Part shown: piece after piece, positions 6,844 through 15,628 of the stretch
How positions within the stretch are numbered: position 1 is the first letter of the stretch
Layout of the letters: the number at the start of each line of letters is the position of its first letter
Source: 73-13 sp035556075
GTDB lineage: Bacteria; Actinomycetota; Actinomycetes; Actinomycetales; Microbacteriaceae
Reading direction: 5' to 3'
DNA: 21,509 nt
Assembly (NCBI GenBank): GCA_035556075.1
Contig: DATMFQ010000032.1
Location: 1-21,509, forward strand
Notes under the pieces: generated by a model
What the model saw: only the letters and a program-made list of their open reading frames with translations
The model's database searches: none
Told to the model about the DNA's origin: nothing
Program-made: the position numbers and the translations under genes

Positions 6844-8486
6844 GTGATCGCCGGCCGCACGTCGTCATCGCCGGCAGCGGCATCGCGGGCCTCACCGCCG
6901 CGCTGCACGCCGCGCGGCATGCCGGTGTGCGGATCACGCTCGTGACGAAGGATGTGCTCGAGCACACGAACACCCGCGCCGCACAGGGCGGCATCGCCGG
7001 CGTCATGTTCGCCGACGATCGAGCCGAGGACCACCACCACGACACGATGGTCGCGGGCGCGTGGCAGAACGACCCCGAGGCGGTCCAGCTCCTCGTCTCC
7101 GAGGGACCGAAGCGCATCCGCGAGCTCATCGCCCTTGGCGTCGCCTTCGACCGCGGCGCGGGGGGCGAGCTGACCCAAGGGCTCGAGGCCGCGCATTCCT
7201 ATCCGCGCATCCTGCACGCGGGCGGCGACGCGACCGGCGCCGCGATCGAGGCGGCGCTCGCGGCCGAGCTCCGGCGTCAGGACGTCGAGGTGCTCGAGCA
7301 CGCCTTCCTCGTCGACCTCGTGCTGCATGACGGCCGGGTCGCCGGTGTCGAGCTGCTGCTCGGCGATGACGCGACCCACGTGCTCGAGGCCGACGCGGTC
7401 GTGCTCGCGACGGGTGGGTTCGGCCAGCTCTACGCCCACAGCACGAATGCGGTGGTCGCCACCGGCGATGGCCTCGCGGTCGCGCTGCGGGCGGGCGCGC
7501 GAGTCGCCGACCTGGAATTCGTGCAGTTCCACCCGACCGTGCTCGAGGCGGGTGCGGCGGGCGGCGCCTTCCTCGTCTCGGAGGCGGTGCGCGGCGAGGG
7601 TGCGACCCTCGTCGACGACACGGGCCACCGCTTCGCCTTCGACCACCACCCCGACGGCGAGCTCGCCCCCCGCGACGTCCTGGCCCGCGCCATTGCGAGC
7701 CGGATGGTGGCGCAGGGCGGACCGGTGCGGCTCGACGCGACGGCACTCGGCGGCGCATTCCTGGCCACACGCTTCCCGACGATCGACGCCGCGGTCCGCG
7801 AGCGCGGCCTTGATTGGGCGCGGGAGCCGATCCCGGTCACGCCCGCCGCGCACTACGCGATGGGCGGCGTCGTCACCGACTTGGACGGCCACACGTCCAT
7901 CCCCGGGCTCTTCGCGGTCGGCGAGGTCGCCCGCACCGGCGTGCACGGCGCGAACCGGCTCGCCTCGAACTCCCTGCTCGAAGGCGCGGTGTTTGGCGCA
8001 CGGGCAGGGGAGGCGGTGGCGCGGGAGGTGCTCGGCGGCGCTCCGCTGGCTGCTGGCGACGCTGGACCAAGGCGTATTCTGCGGCGCGAGGCGGAAGCTC
8101 CGCAGCTCCACCTTGCTCCGGCGAAATCACCTTGCTTCGACCGAGCGACCCTCCAGCACCTCATGTGGGAGCTCGCGGGCCTCACCCGGGACGAGGCCGG
8201 TCTGCGGCACGCGGCCGCGCAGCTCACCGACTGGCAGGCTGCCCTCCCGGCACCACGGACGGTACGCGAACACGAGGATGCGAACCTGCTGCTCATCGGC
8301 AGCGCACTCGCCGCGGCCGCGCTGCGCCGCACTGACTCCATCGGGGCGCACTACCGCTCGGATTCGAAGCATGCGGGCCCCGCCCCCGCCGATCCACGCA
8401 CCGCACCTGCCGCGCCCGCGACCAACGCCACACCCAATGCCCCCGCGATCCCATCGACCCGCGCAGACCTGGAGCCCGCCCGATGA
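6840..8486 (+). CDS. nadB: L-aspartate oxidase NadB
   Basis: FAD enzyme oxidising L-aspartate to iminoaspartate, the substrate of NadA. The 548-residue product opens with the Rossmann motif G12-S-G-I-A-G17, then RAAQGGIAGV, HSYPRILHAGGDATG, VVLATGGFGQLY, LEFVQFHPTVL, EAVRGEGATL, PVTPAAHYAMGGVVTD, and HGANRLASNSLLEGAVFGARAGE. Two parts are atypical: a poorly conserved linker around residues 400-435 (8040-8145) with lower GC and a short direct repeat, and a C-terminal Ala/Pro-rich tail of about 40 residues after the last conserved helix (from about 8358). Neither breaks the reading frame. The stop overlaps the nadC ATG (8483-8486). Confidence 0.96.
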   Translation: MSDRRPHVVIAGSGIAGLTAALHAARHAGVRITLVTKDVLEHTNTRAAQGGIAGVMFADDRAEDHHHDTMVAGAWQNDPEAVQLLVSEGPKRIRELIALGVAFDRGAGGELTQGLEAAHSYPRILHAGGDATGAAIEAALAAELRRQDVEVLEHAFLVDLVLHDGRVAGVELLLGDDATHVLEADAVVLATGGFGQLYAHSTNAVVATGDGLAVALRAGARVADLEFVQFHPTVLEAGAAGGAFLVSEAVRGEGATLVDDTGHRFAFDHHPDGELAPRDVLARAIASRMVAQGGPVRLDATALGGAFLATRFPTIDAAVRERGLDWAREPIPVTPAAHYAMGGVVTDLDGHTSIPGLFAVGEVARTGVHGANRLASNSLLEGAVFGARAGEAVAREVLGGAPLAAGDAGPRRILRREAEAPQLHLAPAKSPCFDRATLQHLMWELAGLTRDEAGLRHAAAQLTDWQAALPAPRTVREHEDANLLLIGSALAAAALRRTDSIGAHYRSDSKHAGPAPADPRTAPAAPATNATPNAPAIPSTRADLEPAR

Positions 8487-9340
8487 TCCCCCGCCACGAA
8501 CTCGACCGCATCGTCCGCGGCGCCCTCGAGGAGGACGCCCCCTGGGGTGACCTCACGAGCGAGGCGCTCCTGCCCGCCGAGGCGGTCGCGACCGCGACGC
8601 TGACCGCGCGCGAGCCGGGCGTCTTCGCGGGTGGCGCCGCCTTCGCCGCGGCCTTCCACCTCACCGACAGCACGATTGAGGTCGACGGGCTTGCCGCCGA
8701 CGGCACCCGCTTCACGGCGGGGCAGCACCTCGGCGAGGTCCGCGGCCCGGCCCGCGCGGTGCTCACCGCGGAGCGCGTCGGGCTCAACCTCGCGCAGCGC
8801 ATGAGCGGCATCGCCAGCCTCACCGCCGAGTACGTCGCGGCCATCGCCGGGACGACCGCGCGGGTCACCGATACCCGGAAGACCACCCCGGGCCTCAGGG
8901 CACTCGAGCGCGACGCGGTCCTCGCCGGCGGCGGCCACAACCACCGCCGCAGCCTGTCCGACGCGGTGCTCGTCAAGGACAATCACCTCGCCGTGCTCCT
9001 GGCGCAGGGGCTGTCCGTCACCGAGGCGCTGCTGGCCGCCCGCGCCCGACTCCCCCACACGACGCACCTCGAGGTCGAGGTCGATCGTCTCGACCAGATC
9101 GAGGCGGTGCTCGCCGCGGGCATCGACACGATCATGCTCGACAACTTCAGCCTCGCCGACCTCCGCACCGGCGTCGCCCAGGTGGCCGGCCGCGCACTCG
9201 TCGAGGCGAGCGGCGGCGTCCGCCTCGACACGATCGGGGCGATCGCGGCGACGGGCGTCGACCTCGTGTCGGTCGGCGCGCTGACGCATTCGGCGCGGGC
9301 CCTCGACCTCGGGCTCGACGTCCGGGTGACGGCGGGCTGA
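8483..9340 (+). CDS. nadC: Nicotinate-nucleotide pyrophosphorylase NadC (quinolinate phosphoribosyltransferase)
   Basis: Decarboxylating phosphoribosyltransferase making nicotinate mononucleotide from quinolinate and PRPP. The 285-residue product shows EDAPWGDLTSEALLP near the N-terminus, ERVGLNLAQRMSGIA, the active-site strand DTRKTTPGLRALERDAV, GGGHNHRRSLSDAVLVKDNH, then EVEVDRLDQ, DTIMLDNFS, EASGGVRLDTI and DLVSVGALTHSARALDLGLDV. All key basic residues are present. The variant His-Asn-His after GGG replaces the common Val-Asn-His. Start is set by overlap with the nadB stop. Confidence 0.97.
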   Translation: MIPRHELDRIVRGALEEDAPWGDLTSEALLPAEAVATATLTAREPGVFAGGAAFAAAFHLTDSTIEVDGLAADGTRFTAGQHLGEVRGPARAVLTAERVGLNLAQRMSGIASLTAEYVAAIAGTTARVTDTRKTTPGLRALERDAVLAGGGHNHRRSLSDAVLVKDNHLAVLLAQGLSVTEALLAARARLPHTTHLEVEVDRLDQIEAVLAAGIDTIMLDNFSLADLRTGVAQVAGRALVEASGGVRLDTIGAIAATGVDLVSVGALTHSARALDLGLDVRVTAG

Positions 9341-9343
9341 GCC

Positions 9344-10501
9344 GTGCGCTACCTCGACCACGCCGCGACGACCCCGGTGCGGCCCGAGGTGCTCGAGGCG
9401 ATGCTCCCGTACCTCACGACCGAGTACGGCAACCCGTCGAGCCACCACGAGGTCGGCGAGCGTGCGGCGAGCGCGCTCGAGGACGCCCGGCGCCGGGTCG
9501 CCGCGGTGCTCGGCATGCGACGCGGCGACGTGATCTTCACCTCCGGCGGCACCGAGGCCAATAACCTCGCGGTGAAAGGCGTCACCATCGCCGCCATGCT
9601 CGAGCGCGGCGCGCGACACCTCGTGACGACGCCGATCGAGCATGAATCCGTGCTCGCCTCCGCCGAGTACCTCACCCGGGTGCACGGCGTCGAGGTGACG
9701 GTGCTCCCCGTCGACGGCGGTGGTCGGGTCGAGCCAGCGGACGCTGCCGCGGCGATCCGGGCCGACACCGCGCTGCTGGCCATCGGGCTCGCGAACAACG
9801 AGATCGGCACGGTGCAGGACCTCCCAGCGATCTCCGCCGCAGTCGGCGAGGCCGCACGAGCACTGGGCACCCGTGTCCCGATCCACGTCGACGGGGTGCA
9901 GGCGGCCGGCTGGCTCCCGCTCAGTGTGAAGGCGCTCGGCGCCGACTCGGTCGCCATCGCCGGCCACAAGGTCGGTGCGCCGATGGGCACCGGTGTCCTC
10001 GGCATCCGCGGCCGCATCCCGCTCGAACCGCTCCTGCACGGCGGCGGCCAGGAACGCGGACGCCGCAGCGGCACGGAGTCGGTCGCGAGCGCGGTCGGCA
10101 TCGCGACCGCGCTCGAACTCGCCGAAGCCGAGCGGCCGGCAAGCGCGAGCGCGGTGGCGGCGGCGCGGGACGCATTCGTCGCGGAGGTGCTCCGGCGCGT
10201 GCCCGAGGCACGGCTCACCGGCGACCCGATCCATCGACTGCCCGGCACGGCGAGCTTCACCTTCGCGGGGGTGAGCGGCGAGGCGATCCTCCTCGAGCTC
10301 GAGCGCCGCGGCGTCGTCTCCTCAAGCGGCTCGGCGTGCGCGGCCGGCAGCGATGACCCCTCGCACGTGCTCCTCGCACTCGGGATCGCGCCCGAAGTCG
10401 CGCAGTCCTCGGTGCGCTTCACGCTCCCGCATTCGCTCACCGCGCCGCTCGACCCGGTCGCGGCGGCCGTCGCCGAGTCGGTCGCCGCCCTCCGCGGCTG
10501 A
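9344..10501 (+). CDS. nadS: Cysteine desulfurase, NadS/IscS/NifS type
   Basis: PLP enzyme of 385 residues taking sulfur from cysteine to form a protein persulfide. It has YLDHAATTPVRPEV at the start, SGGTEANNLAVKG, PLP-stacking His100 in TPIEHESVL, NNEIGTVQ, Asp183 and Gln186 in HVDGVQAAG, Schiff-base Lys209 in AIAGHKVGAPMGTG, and catalytic Cys332 in SSSGSACAAGSDDPSHVLLALG, which is the long group I active-site loop. GTG at 9344 follows the nadC stop by 3 bases. As the last gene of the nad operon it is probably dedicated to assembling the NadA 4Fe-4S cluster, as known for desulfurases next to nad genes in Bacillus. A general housekeeping role cannot be excluded. Confidence 0.92.
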   Translation: MRYLDHAATTPVRPEVLEAMLPYLTTEYGNPSSHHEVGERAASALEDARRRVAAVLGMRRGDVIFTSGGTEANNLAVKGVTIAAMLERGARHLVTTPIEHESVLASAEYLTRVHGVEVTVLPVDGGGRVEPADAAAAIRADTALLAIGLANNEIGTVQDLPAISAAVGEAARALGTRVPIHVDGVQAAGWLPLSVKALGADSVAIAGHKVGAPMGTGVLGIRGRIPLEPLLHGGGQERGRRSGTESVASAVGIATALELAEAERPASASAVAAARDAFVAEVLRRVPEARLTGDPIHRLPGTASFTFAGVSGEAILLELERRGVVSSSGSACAAGSDDPSHVLLALGIAPEVAQSSVRFTLPHSLTAPLDPVAAAVAESVAALRG

Positions 10502-10545
10502 TCCCGCGAGCGAGCCGGTGAACGGCACGGGAGAATAGACACCCC

Positions 10546-13500
10546 ATGTCTCACCGCCCGCCCGTGCCGCTGACGATCAGCTACCCCGAGGACCTCCCCG
10601 TCTCCGGGCGGCGCGACGACATCCTCGCGGCGCTGCGCGACCACCAGGTGGTGATCGTCGCGGGCGCGACCGGCTCGGGCAAGACGACGCAGCTCCCCAA
10701 GATGCTCCTCGAGCTCGGCAAGCGCCGCATCGCCCACACCCAGCCGCGCCGCATCGCCGCCCGGGCGGTCGCGGAGCGCGTCGCGGAGGAGCTCGGCACC
10801 GAGCTCGGCGGGCTCGTCGGCTACCGGGTGCGGTTCACCGACCAGGCGAGCCGGGACTCCCGGCTCATCGTCATGACGGACGGCATCCTCCTGAACGAGA
10901 TCCACCGCGACCCCGATCTCCGCCGCTACGACGCGATCATCATCGACGAGGCGCACGAGCGCTCGCTCACCGTCGACTTCCTCCTCGGCTACCTCCGCCG
11001 CCTGCTGCCGCGGCGACCCGACCTCACGGTCGTCGTGACGAGCGCGACGATCGACCCGGAGTCGTTCGCCCGGCATTTTGCGAGGAATGCGGATCCTGCG
11101 CCCGTCATCGAGGTCTCCGGCCGCACCTACCCCGTCGAGATCCGCTACCGCCCGCTCGTCCCCGACACCACCCCCCACTCACCCCCGGACCCCACCCCCG
11201 ACGACCGGTGGTTGCCCACTTCTGCTGGTGAAGCGCAGCGACCACCAGCAGAAGTGGGCAACCACCAGGAGGTCAGCGAGGCCCGGGATACTGTCACGGG
11301 GGTGCTCGATGCACTCGCGGAGCTCGAGCGGGAGTCCCCTGGGGACGTGCTCGTCTTCTTGAGCGGCGAAGGTGAGATCCGGGACGTGCTCGACGCCGTC
11401 GTCGGCGCGCAGCTGCCCGGCACCGAGGTGCTCCCGCTATACGGGCGACTCTCGGCGGCGGAGCAGCACCGGGTGTTCCAGACCAGCCGCGCCCCGGGCA
11501 TTCGTCGCCGGGTCATCCTCGCGACCAACGTCGCGGAGACCTCCCTCACCGTCCCCGGCATCCGCTACGTCATCGACGAGGGCACCGCGCGCATCTCCCG
11601 ATGGTCGGCGCGGTCCAAGGTGCAGCGGCTCCCGATCGAGCCGGTGTCGCAAGCCTCGGCGGCGCAGCGCGCGGGCCGCTCGGGCCGCGTCGCGCCCGGC
11701 GTCGCGATCAGGCTCTACTCGGAGACCGACTTCGCGAAGCGCCCCGAGTTCACCGAGCCCGAGATCCTCCGCACCGACCTCGCCGCCGTGCTCCTGCAGA
11801 TGGCGGTGCTCGGGCTCGGGGACATCGAGGCGTTCCCGTTCATCGACCCGCCGGACAAGCGCGGCGTCCGCGACGGGCTCGCGCTCCTCGCCGAGCTCGG
11901 CGCGATCGATGCGAGCGGGAGTGTCACGCGGCTCGGCCGCGAGCTGTCCCGACTCCCCCTCGACCCGCGTCTCGGCCGGATGCTGCTCGCCGCACGCGAG
12001 CTCGACGTCATCGAGGCGGTGCTGCCGATCGTCGCAGGATTGTCCGTCCAGGACCCGCGCGAGCGCCCTGAGGCGGCACGCGAGCAGGCGGACCTCGTCC
12101 ACCGGCGGCACGTGGACCCGACGAGCGACTTCATGACGCTGCTCAGGCTCTGGCGACACCTCGAGGAGCAGCAAGCGGCGCTGTCCGGCAGTGCCTTCCG
12201 CCGTATGCTCAAAACGGAATATCTTTCCTACCTCCGCATCCGCGAATGGCAGGACGTGGTGCGGCAGCTGCGGTTCGCACTTGACCTCCCGAGGAACGCG
12301 ACGTCCGACGGACCGCCGACCGTCGATGCCGACCGCATGCATCAGGCGATCCTCGCGGGACTCCTGTCTCGCATCGGGATCCGCGACGATCGTGACGAGC
12401 CGGCGCCCGCGGGCGGCGCCCGGCGCGGGTCGCGACGTCCCGGCCAGGACCGCCGACGCCACGCCGAGTACCTCGGCTCACGCGGCAGCCGCTTCACCAT
12501 CCACCCGGCGAGCGCACTCGCGAGGCGCGCGCCCGAGGCGGTCATGTCCGCTGAGCTCGTGGAGACGAGCCGACTCTTCGCCCGAATGAATGCGGCGATC
12601 GACCCCGCCTGGGCGGAGCGCTGGGCAGGCGACCTGCTCGTCCGCTCGGTCGCGGAACCGCGCTGGGACCCCCGCCGCGGTGAGGCGGTCGCGGATGAGA
12701 AGGTCCTGCTCTACGGGGTCCCGATCATCCCACGCCGCCGCATCCGCTTCGCCCGCATCGACCCGGGCTACGCGCACGAGCTGTTCCTCCGCCACGCGCT
12801 CGTCGCCGGCGAGTGGGACGTCTCCCGCGTCGCACGGCACCTCACGACATTCCACCGGAGGAATGCGGAGCTCCGGGAGCGCCTCGAGGACCTGCAGGAT
12901 CGCGAGCGCCGCCGCGACCTGCTCCTCGGCGAGGAGGCGCTCGTCGCCTGGTATCGCGCGAGGGTGCCCGAGCGCGTCGACTCGACCCGCGAGTTCGAGC
13001 GCTGGTGGCGGCGCGAGCACGAGACGCAGCCGGACCTCCTCACGATGCGCGAGGAGGACTTCCTCGACCCAGACGCGGTCCATGCCGCCTCGCTCGACGA
13101 GGGCTACCCCGAGCGCTGGACGCACTGCGGCCTCGACTTCGAGCTCGACTACCTGCATGCGCCGGGCGCACCCGATGATGGGGTCACGCTCATCGTGCCG
13201 GTCGACCCGGACACCGAGGAGGCGCAGCGCGCGGCGCTCGACCAGATCGACGCGGCAGCGATCGAATGGCTCGTGCCCGGAATGCGCGAGGAGCTCGTCG
13301 CCGGCTGGATCAAGACCCTGCCGAAGGTCCTCCGGCGGGAAGTGGTCCCCGCCGGTGACTGGGCCCGGCGCATCGTGCCCGAGCTCCCCGGCGAGCCAGA
13401 GGGGCGCTTCGGCGACGTCCTCGCCGCGACGATCAAGCGGCTCACGTTCGCCCCCGTGACGCGGCACGATTTCGAGTTGGCGCGGCTCCCCGAGCATCTG

Positions 13501-14418
13501 CGGATGAATGTGCGGCTCGTCGACGCGCGCGGCAAGACCCTCGCGGCGGGTCGCGACCTCGCGGCCCTGCGCGCGCGGCTGCGACCCGCGGCCGACCACC
13601 CTGCGCAGGCACCGCATTCACCTCACCCGCCCGATGCCGCGCATCCCGGCGCCGCCCAGCACCCGCCGAGGGTGCGTCCAGGTGCCGAGGGGGCGACCTC
13701 GGGGGCACCGCCTCGGCACGTCGCCGCACCCTCGGCGGATCGCGCGGGGGCGGGCGAGCCCAGCCCCGCGGTCCGCGCGCTCATCAAATACGCGATGGAC
13801 CACCTGACCGACGCCGAGCGGCTCCAGCTCGCGACGAGCCCGTACCGCTCCGTCCCCGCGCTCCTCGCCGACTGCGTCGCGGTCAGCGCACCGGTGCCGC
13901 CGCCCGACGCGATCGGGCACAGCCGCACGAGCGCCGCCGTCGACCCGAGCCCGGACGAGGTCTTCCACACCGTCGGAATCGTCGCCGCCATCCTCGGGGC
14001 CGCGCGCGAGGTCGACCGCCTCATCCGCGACACCACGAGCCTGGCGCTCGTCGCGCCGCTGCGGGACGCCCGCGCCCAGCTCGATGCGCTCATCCACCCG
14101 GGGTTCGTGGCGATCGCCGGGCTGGCGGCGCTCACGCGCTATCCCGCGTACCTCGCGGGCCTCCGCCACCGCATCGAGCGGCTCGCCCAGCAGTCGGGCC
14201 GCGACCGCGTGTGGCAGGGCGAGGTCGAGGCCGCGACGGCCCTGTACCTCGAGGCAGGCGGCACGCTCCCGCTCGTGCCCGGCCTGGACCCAGCGCTCGT
14301 CAGGGTGCGCTGGCTCCTGGAGGAGCTGCGACTCAGCCGCTTCGCCCAGCACCTCCCGACCGCGGAGCCGGTCAGCGTGCAGCGCATCCGCCGGACGCTC
14401 GCCGAGCACATAGGCTGA
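10546..14418 (+). CDS. hrpA: ATP-dependent RNA helicase HrpA (DEAH box)
   Basis: 1290-residue superfamily 2 helicase, the same size class as E. coli HrpA. Walker A is GATGSGKTTQLP (residues 40-51), the DEAH motif is at 134-137 in IIIDEAHERS, SAT at 166-168, then FLSGEGEIRDV, ATNVAETSLTVPGIRYVIDEG and the arginine-finger motif QRAGRSGRVAPG in the second RecA domain. The remainder matches the HrpA-specific C-terminal DUF3418-type region (EYLGSRGSRFTIHP, AELVETSRLFARM, GVPIIPRRR, HCGLDFELDY). Two linkers carry in-frame palindromic DNA (residues about 221-240 and 1040-1064) with biased Pro/Ala/Ser composition. It begins 44 bases after the desulfurase on the same strand; that gap holds AT-richer GAGAATAGAC before the ATG, so an own promoter is possible. 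HrpA acts on structured mRNA and in rescue of stalled ribosomes. Confidence 0.95.
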   Translation: MSHRPPVPLTISYPEDLPVSGRRDDILAALRDHQVVIVAGATGSGKTTQLPKMLLELGKRRIAHTQPRRIAARAVAERVAEELGTELGGLVGYRVRFTDQASRDSRLIVMTDGILLNEIHRDPDLRRYDAIIIDEAHERSLTVDFLLGYLRRLLPRRPDLTVVVTSATIDPESFARHFARNADPAPVIEVSGRTYPVEIRYRPLVPDTTPHSPPDPTPDDRWLPTSAGEAQRPPAEVGNHQEVSEARDTVTGVLDALAELERESPGDVLVFLSGEGEIRDVLDAVVGAQLPGTEVLPLYGRLSAAEQHRVFQTSRAPGIRRRVILATNVAETSLTVPGIRYVIDEGTARISRWSARSKVQRLPIEPVSQASAAQRAGRSGRVAPGVAIRLYSETDFAKRPEFTEPEILRTDLAAVLLQMAVLGLGDIEAFPFIDPPDKRGVRDGLALLAELGAIDASGSVTRLGRELSRLPLDPRLGRMLLAARELDVIEAVLPIVAGLSVQDPRERPEAAREQADLVHRRHVDPTSDFMTLLRLWRHLEEQQAALSGSAFRRMLKTEYLSYLRIREWQDVVRQLRFALDLPRNATSDGPPTVDADRMHQAILAGLLSRIGIRDDRDEPAPAGGARRGSRRPGQDRRRHAEYLGSRGSRFTIHPASALARRAPEAVMSAELVETSRLFARMNAAIDPAWAERWAGDLLVRSVAEPRWDPRRGEAVADEKVLLYGVPIIPRRRIRFARIDPGYAHELFLRHALVAGEWDVSRVARHLTTFHRRNAELRERLEDLQDRERRRDLLLGEEALVAWYRARVPERVDSTREFERWWRREHETQPDLLTMREEDFLDPDAVHAASLDEGYPERWTHCGLDFELDYLHAPGAPDDGVTLIVPVDPDTEEAQRAALDQIDAAAIEWLVPGMREELVAGWIKTLPKVLRREVVPAGDWARRIVPELPGEPEGRFGDVLAATIKRLTFAPVTRHDFELARLPEHLRMNVRLVDARGKTLAAGRDLAALRARLRPAADHPAQAPHSPHPPDAAHPGAAQHPPRVRPGAEGATSGAPPRHVAAPSADRAGAGEPSPAVRALIKYAMDHLTDAERLQLATSPYRSVPALLADCVAVSAPVPPPDAIGHSRTSAAVDPSPDEVFHTVGIVAAILGAAREVDRLIRDTTSLALVAPLRDARAQLDALIHPGFVAIAGLAALTRYPAYLAGLRHRIERLAQQSGRDRVWQGEVEAATALYLEAGGTLPLVPGLDPALVRVRWLLEELRLSRFAQHLPTAEPVSVQRIRRTLAEHIG
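11207..11266. repeat. Palindromic element 1 inside hrpA
   Basis: A perfect inverted repeat with 24-base arms at 11207-11230 and 11243-11266 and a 12-base loop (AAGCGCAGCGAC). The left arm begins GGTGGTTGCCCACTTCTGCT. It is translated in the hrpA frame as RWLPTSAGEAQRPPAEVGNH, in the linker between the two helicase RecA domains, where E. coli HrpA has a much shorter segment. The frame is kept and no stop is introduced. Such exact symmetry is not expected from coding constraint and suggests a mobile or formerly mobile palindromic repeat. Copies elsewhere in the genome cannot be tested here. Confidence 0.9.
13663..13738. repeat. Palindromic element 2 inside hrpA
   Basis: A 76-base near-palindrome. 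Outer arms CCGCCGAGGGTGCG (13663-13676) and CGCACCCTCGGCGG (13725-13738) are exact complements, and inner arms GTGCCGAGG (13682-13690) and CCTCGGCAC (13711-13719) are exact complements at matching offsets, separated by 5-base unpaired segments. It is read in frame as a Pro/Arg/Ala-rich segment (residues 1040-1064) within a low-complexity C-terminal linker. It shares no sequence with element 1 but has the same location type and the same retention of frame. Confidence 0.85.
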
Positions 14419-14425
14419 ATCGCTC

Positions 14426-15628
14426 ATGTCCGGGTACCGCGAACTCCTCAGGTCCCCCGGGGTCGGGCGGATCCTTACCGCGCAGCTCGCGGCCCGCCTG
14501 CCCGCGGGGATGCTGTCGCTGACCCTGCTCATCCACATCGAGGTGCTCCACGGGTCCTATGGGGCCGCCGGACTCGTGCTCGCCGCCATGAGCGTCGGTC
14601 AGGGGATCGCGGGGCCGCTCACCACGCGGTGGATGGGGCGCTGGCATATGCGCCCGGTGCTCGCGCTGACGACCCTCGTGTGCGTCGGCGCCATCACGGT
14701 GCTCGCGCTCGTCGACCTCAGCATCTGGGCAGCGATGGTCGTCGGTTTCGTCGGCGGGCTCGCGCTGCCACCCGTGTCGGCGGCGGTCCGCACCATTTAC
14801 CCGAAGATCGTGCCCGCACAGCAGCTCACCCCGCTCTTCTCCCTCGATGCCGCGGCGCAGGAGCTCATCTGGGTCATGGGGCCGGTGCTCGCGATCTTCG
14901 TGGCGACGCAGATCTCACCGGTGATCGCGCTGCTCATCGCGGCGGGCCTCATGCTCCTCGGCGGCATCTGGTTCATCGTGAGCCCCGAGCTCGGTCGCAT
15001 CCGCATCCCGAGGCCGCGCGGCAGCATCGGTGGGGTCCTGAAGAACCCGGTCGTGCTCATCGCGACCGTCGCCGGCTTCCTCCTCGTCGCGAACTGCGCC
15101 GCGCTCGAGGCCGCGGTCGTCTCGATCTACGGGGACAGCGGTGCGGAGTCAGGGATCATCATCGCGGTCTGGTCGCTCGGATCTCTGGTCGGTGGGCTGC
15201 TGCTCGGGCGCATGGCGCTCACCCGCTGGTCGCTCGCCCAGCGGTTCTTCATCATCCTCGTCGGCTGCGCGCTCGCGATGGTGTGGCTCGATTTCTGGTG
15301 GCTCTCGGCCTCGCTCTTCCTCTCCGGACTCGGCCTGGCTCCTGCCATGGCGGCGATGAGCGCGCAGGTGTCGTCGTCAGTGCGCTTCTCGGAGACCGCC
15401 GAGTCCTTCGGCTGGGTCAACACCGGCCAGCTCATCGGCGCCGCCCTCGGCTCAGCTGTCGCTGGCTTCCTCATCGACGGCATCGGCTCGATCGGCGGCT
15501 TCTTCGCCGCGGTTGGGCTCATCCTGATCGCGCTCGCCCTCGCGGTGTCGACCGTGCGGTGGCTGCCGGACCTGCGCGGGCGGGACGTCGGGCCGGCCCC
15601 GGACACGCAGCCGATCGCGATGCTCTGA
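14426..15628 (+). CDS. MFS transporter, substrate unknown
   Basis: 400-residue, very hydrophobic protein with roughly 12 predicted membrane segments; it starts MSGYRELLRSPGVGRILTAQ, a usual opening for small MFS permeases. A glycine-rich helix pair (MSVGQGIAGPLTTRWMGRW) corresponds to the helix 2-3 loop, and ESFGWVNTGQLIGAALGSAVAGFLID forms a late helix. No signature fixes the substrate; similar proteins are generally annotated as sugar or drug efflux MFS permeases. The ATG is 7 bases after the hrpA stop, so cotranscription is likely. No clear ribosome site is seen, consistent with coupling to hrpA translation. Confidence 0.85.
   Translation: MSGYRELLRSPGVGRILTAQLAARLPAGMLSLTLLIHIEVLHGSYGAAGLVLAAMSVGQGIAGPLTTRWMGRWHMRPVLALTTLVCVGAITVLALVDLSIWAAMVVGFVGGLALPPVSAAVRTIYPKIVPAQQLTPLFSLDAAAQELIWVMGPVLAIFVATQISPVIALLIAAGLMLLGGIWFIVSPELGRIRIPRPRGSIGGVLKNPVVLIATVAGFLLVANCAALEAAVVSIYGDSGAESGIIIAVWSLGSLVGGLLLGRMALTRWSLAQRFFIILVGCALAMVWLDFWWLSASLFLSGLGLAPAMAAMSAQVSSSVRFSETAESFGWVNTGQLIGAALGSAVAGFLIDGIGSIGGFFAAVGLILIALALAVSTVRWLPDLRGRDVGPAPDTQPIAML

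Noticed and set aside
8351..11178. Very long minus-strand open frames (600+ codons) opposite nadC, the desulfurase and hrpA
   Set aside because: They mirror high-GC codon bias of the plus-strand genes, show Arg/Ala/Gly-rich composition and no family motif.
12405..12420. Short GC palindrome CGCCCGCGGGCG-like sequence in hrpA
   Set aside because: Only about 12 bases and expected often in 70% GC coding DNA; not comparable with the two long elements.
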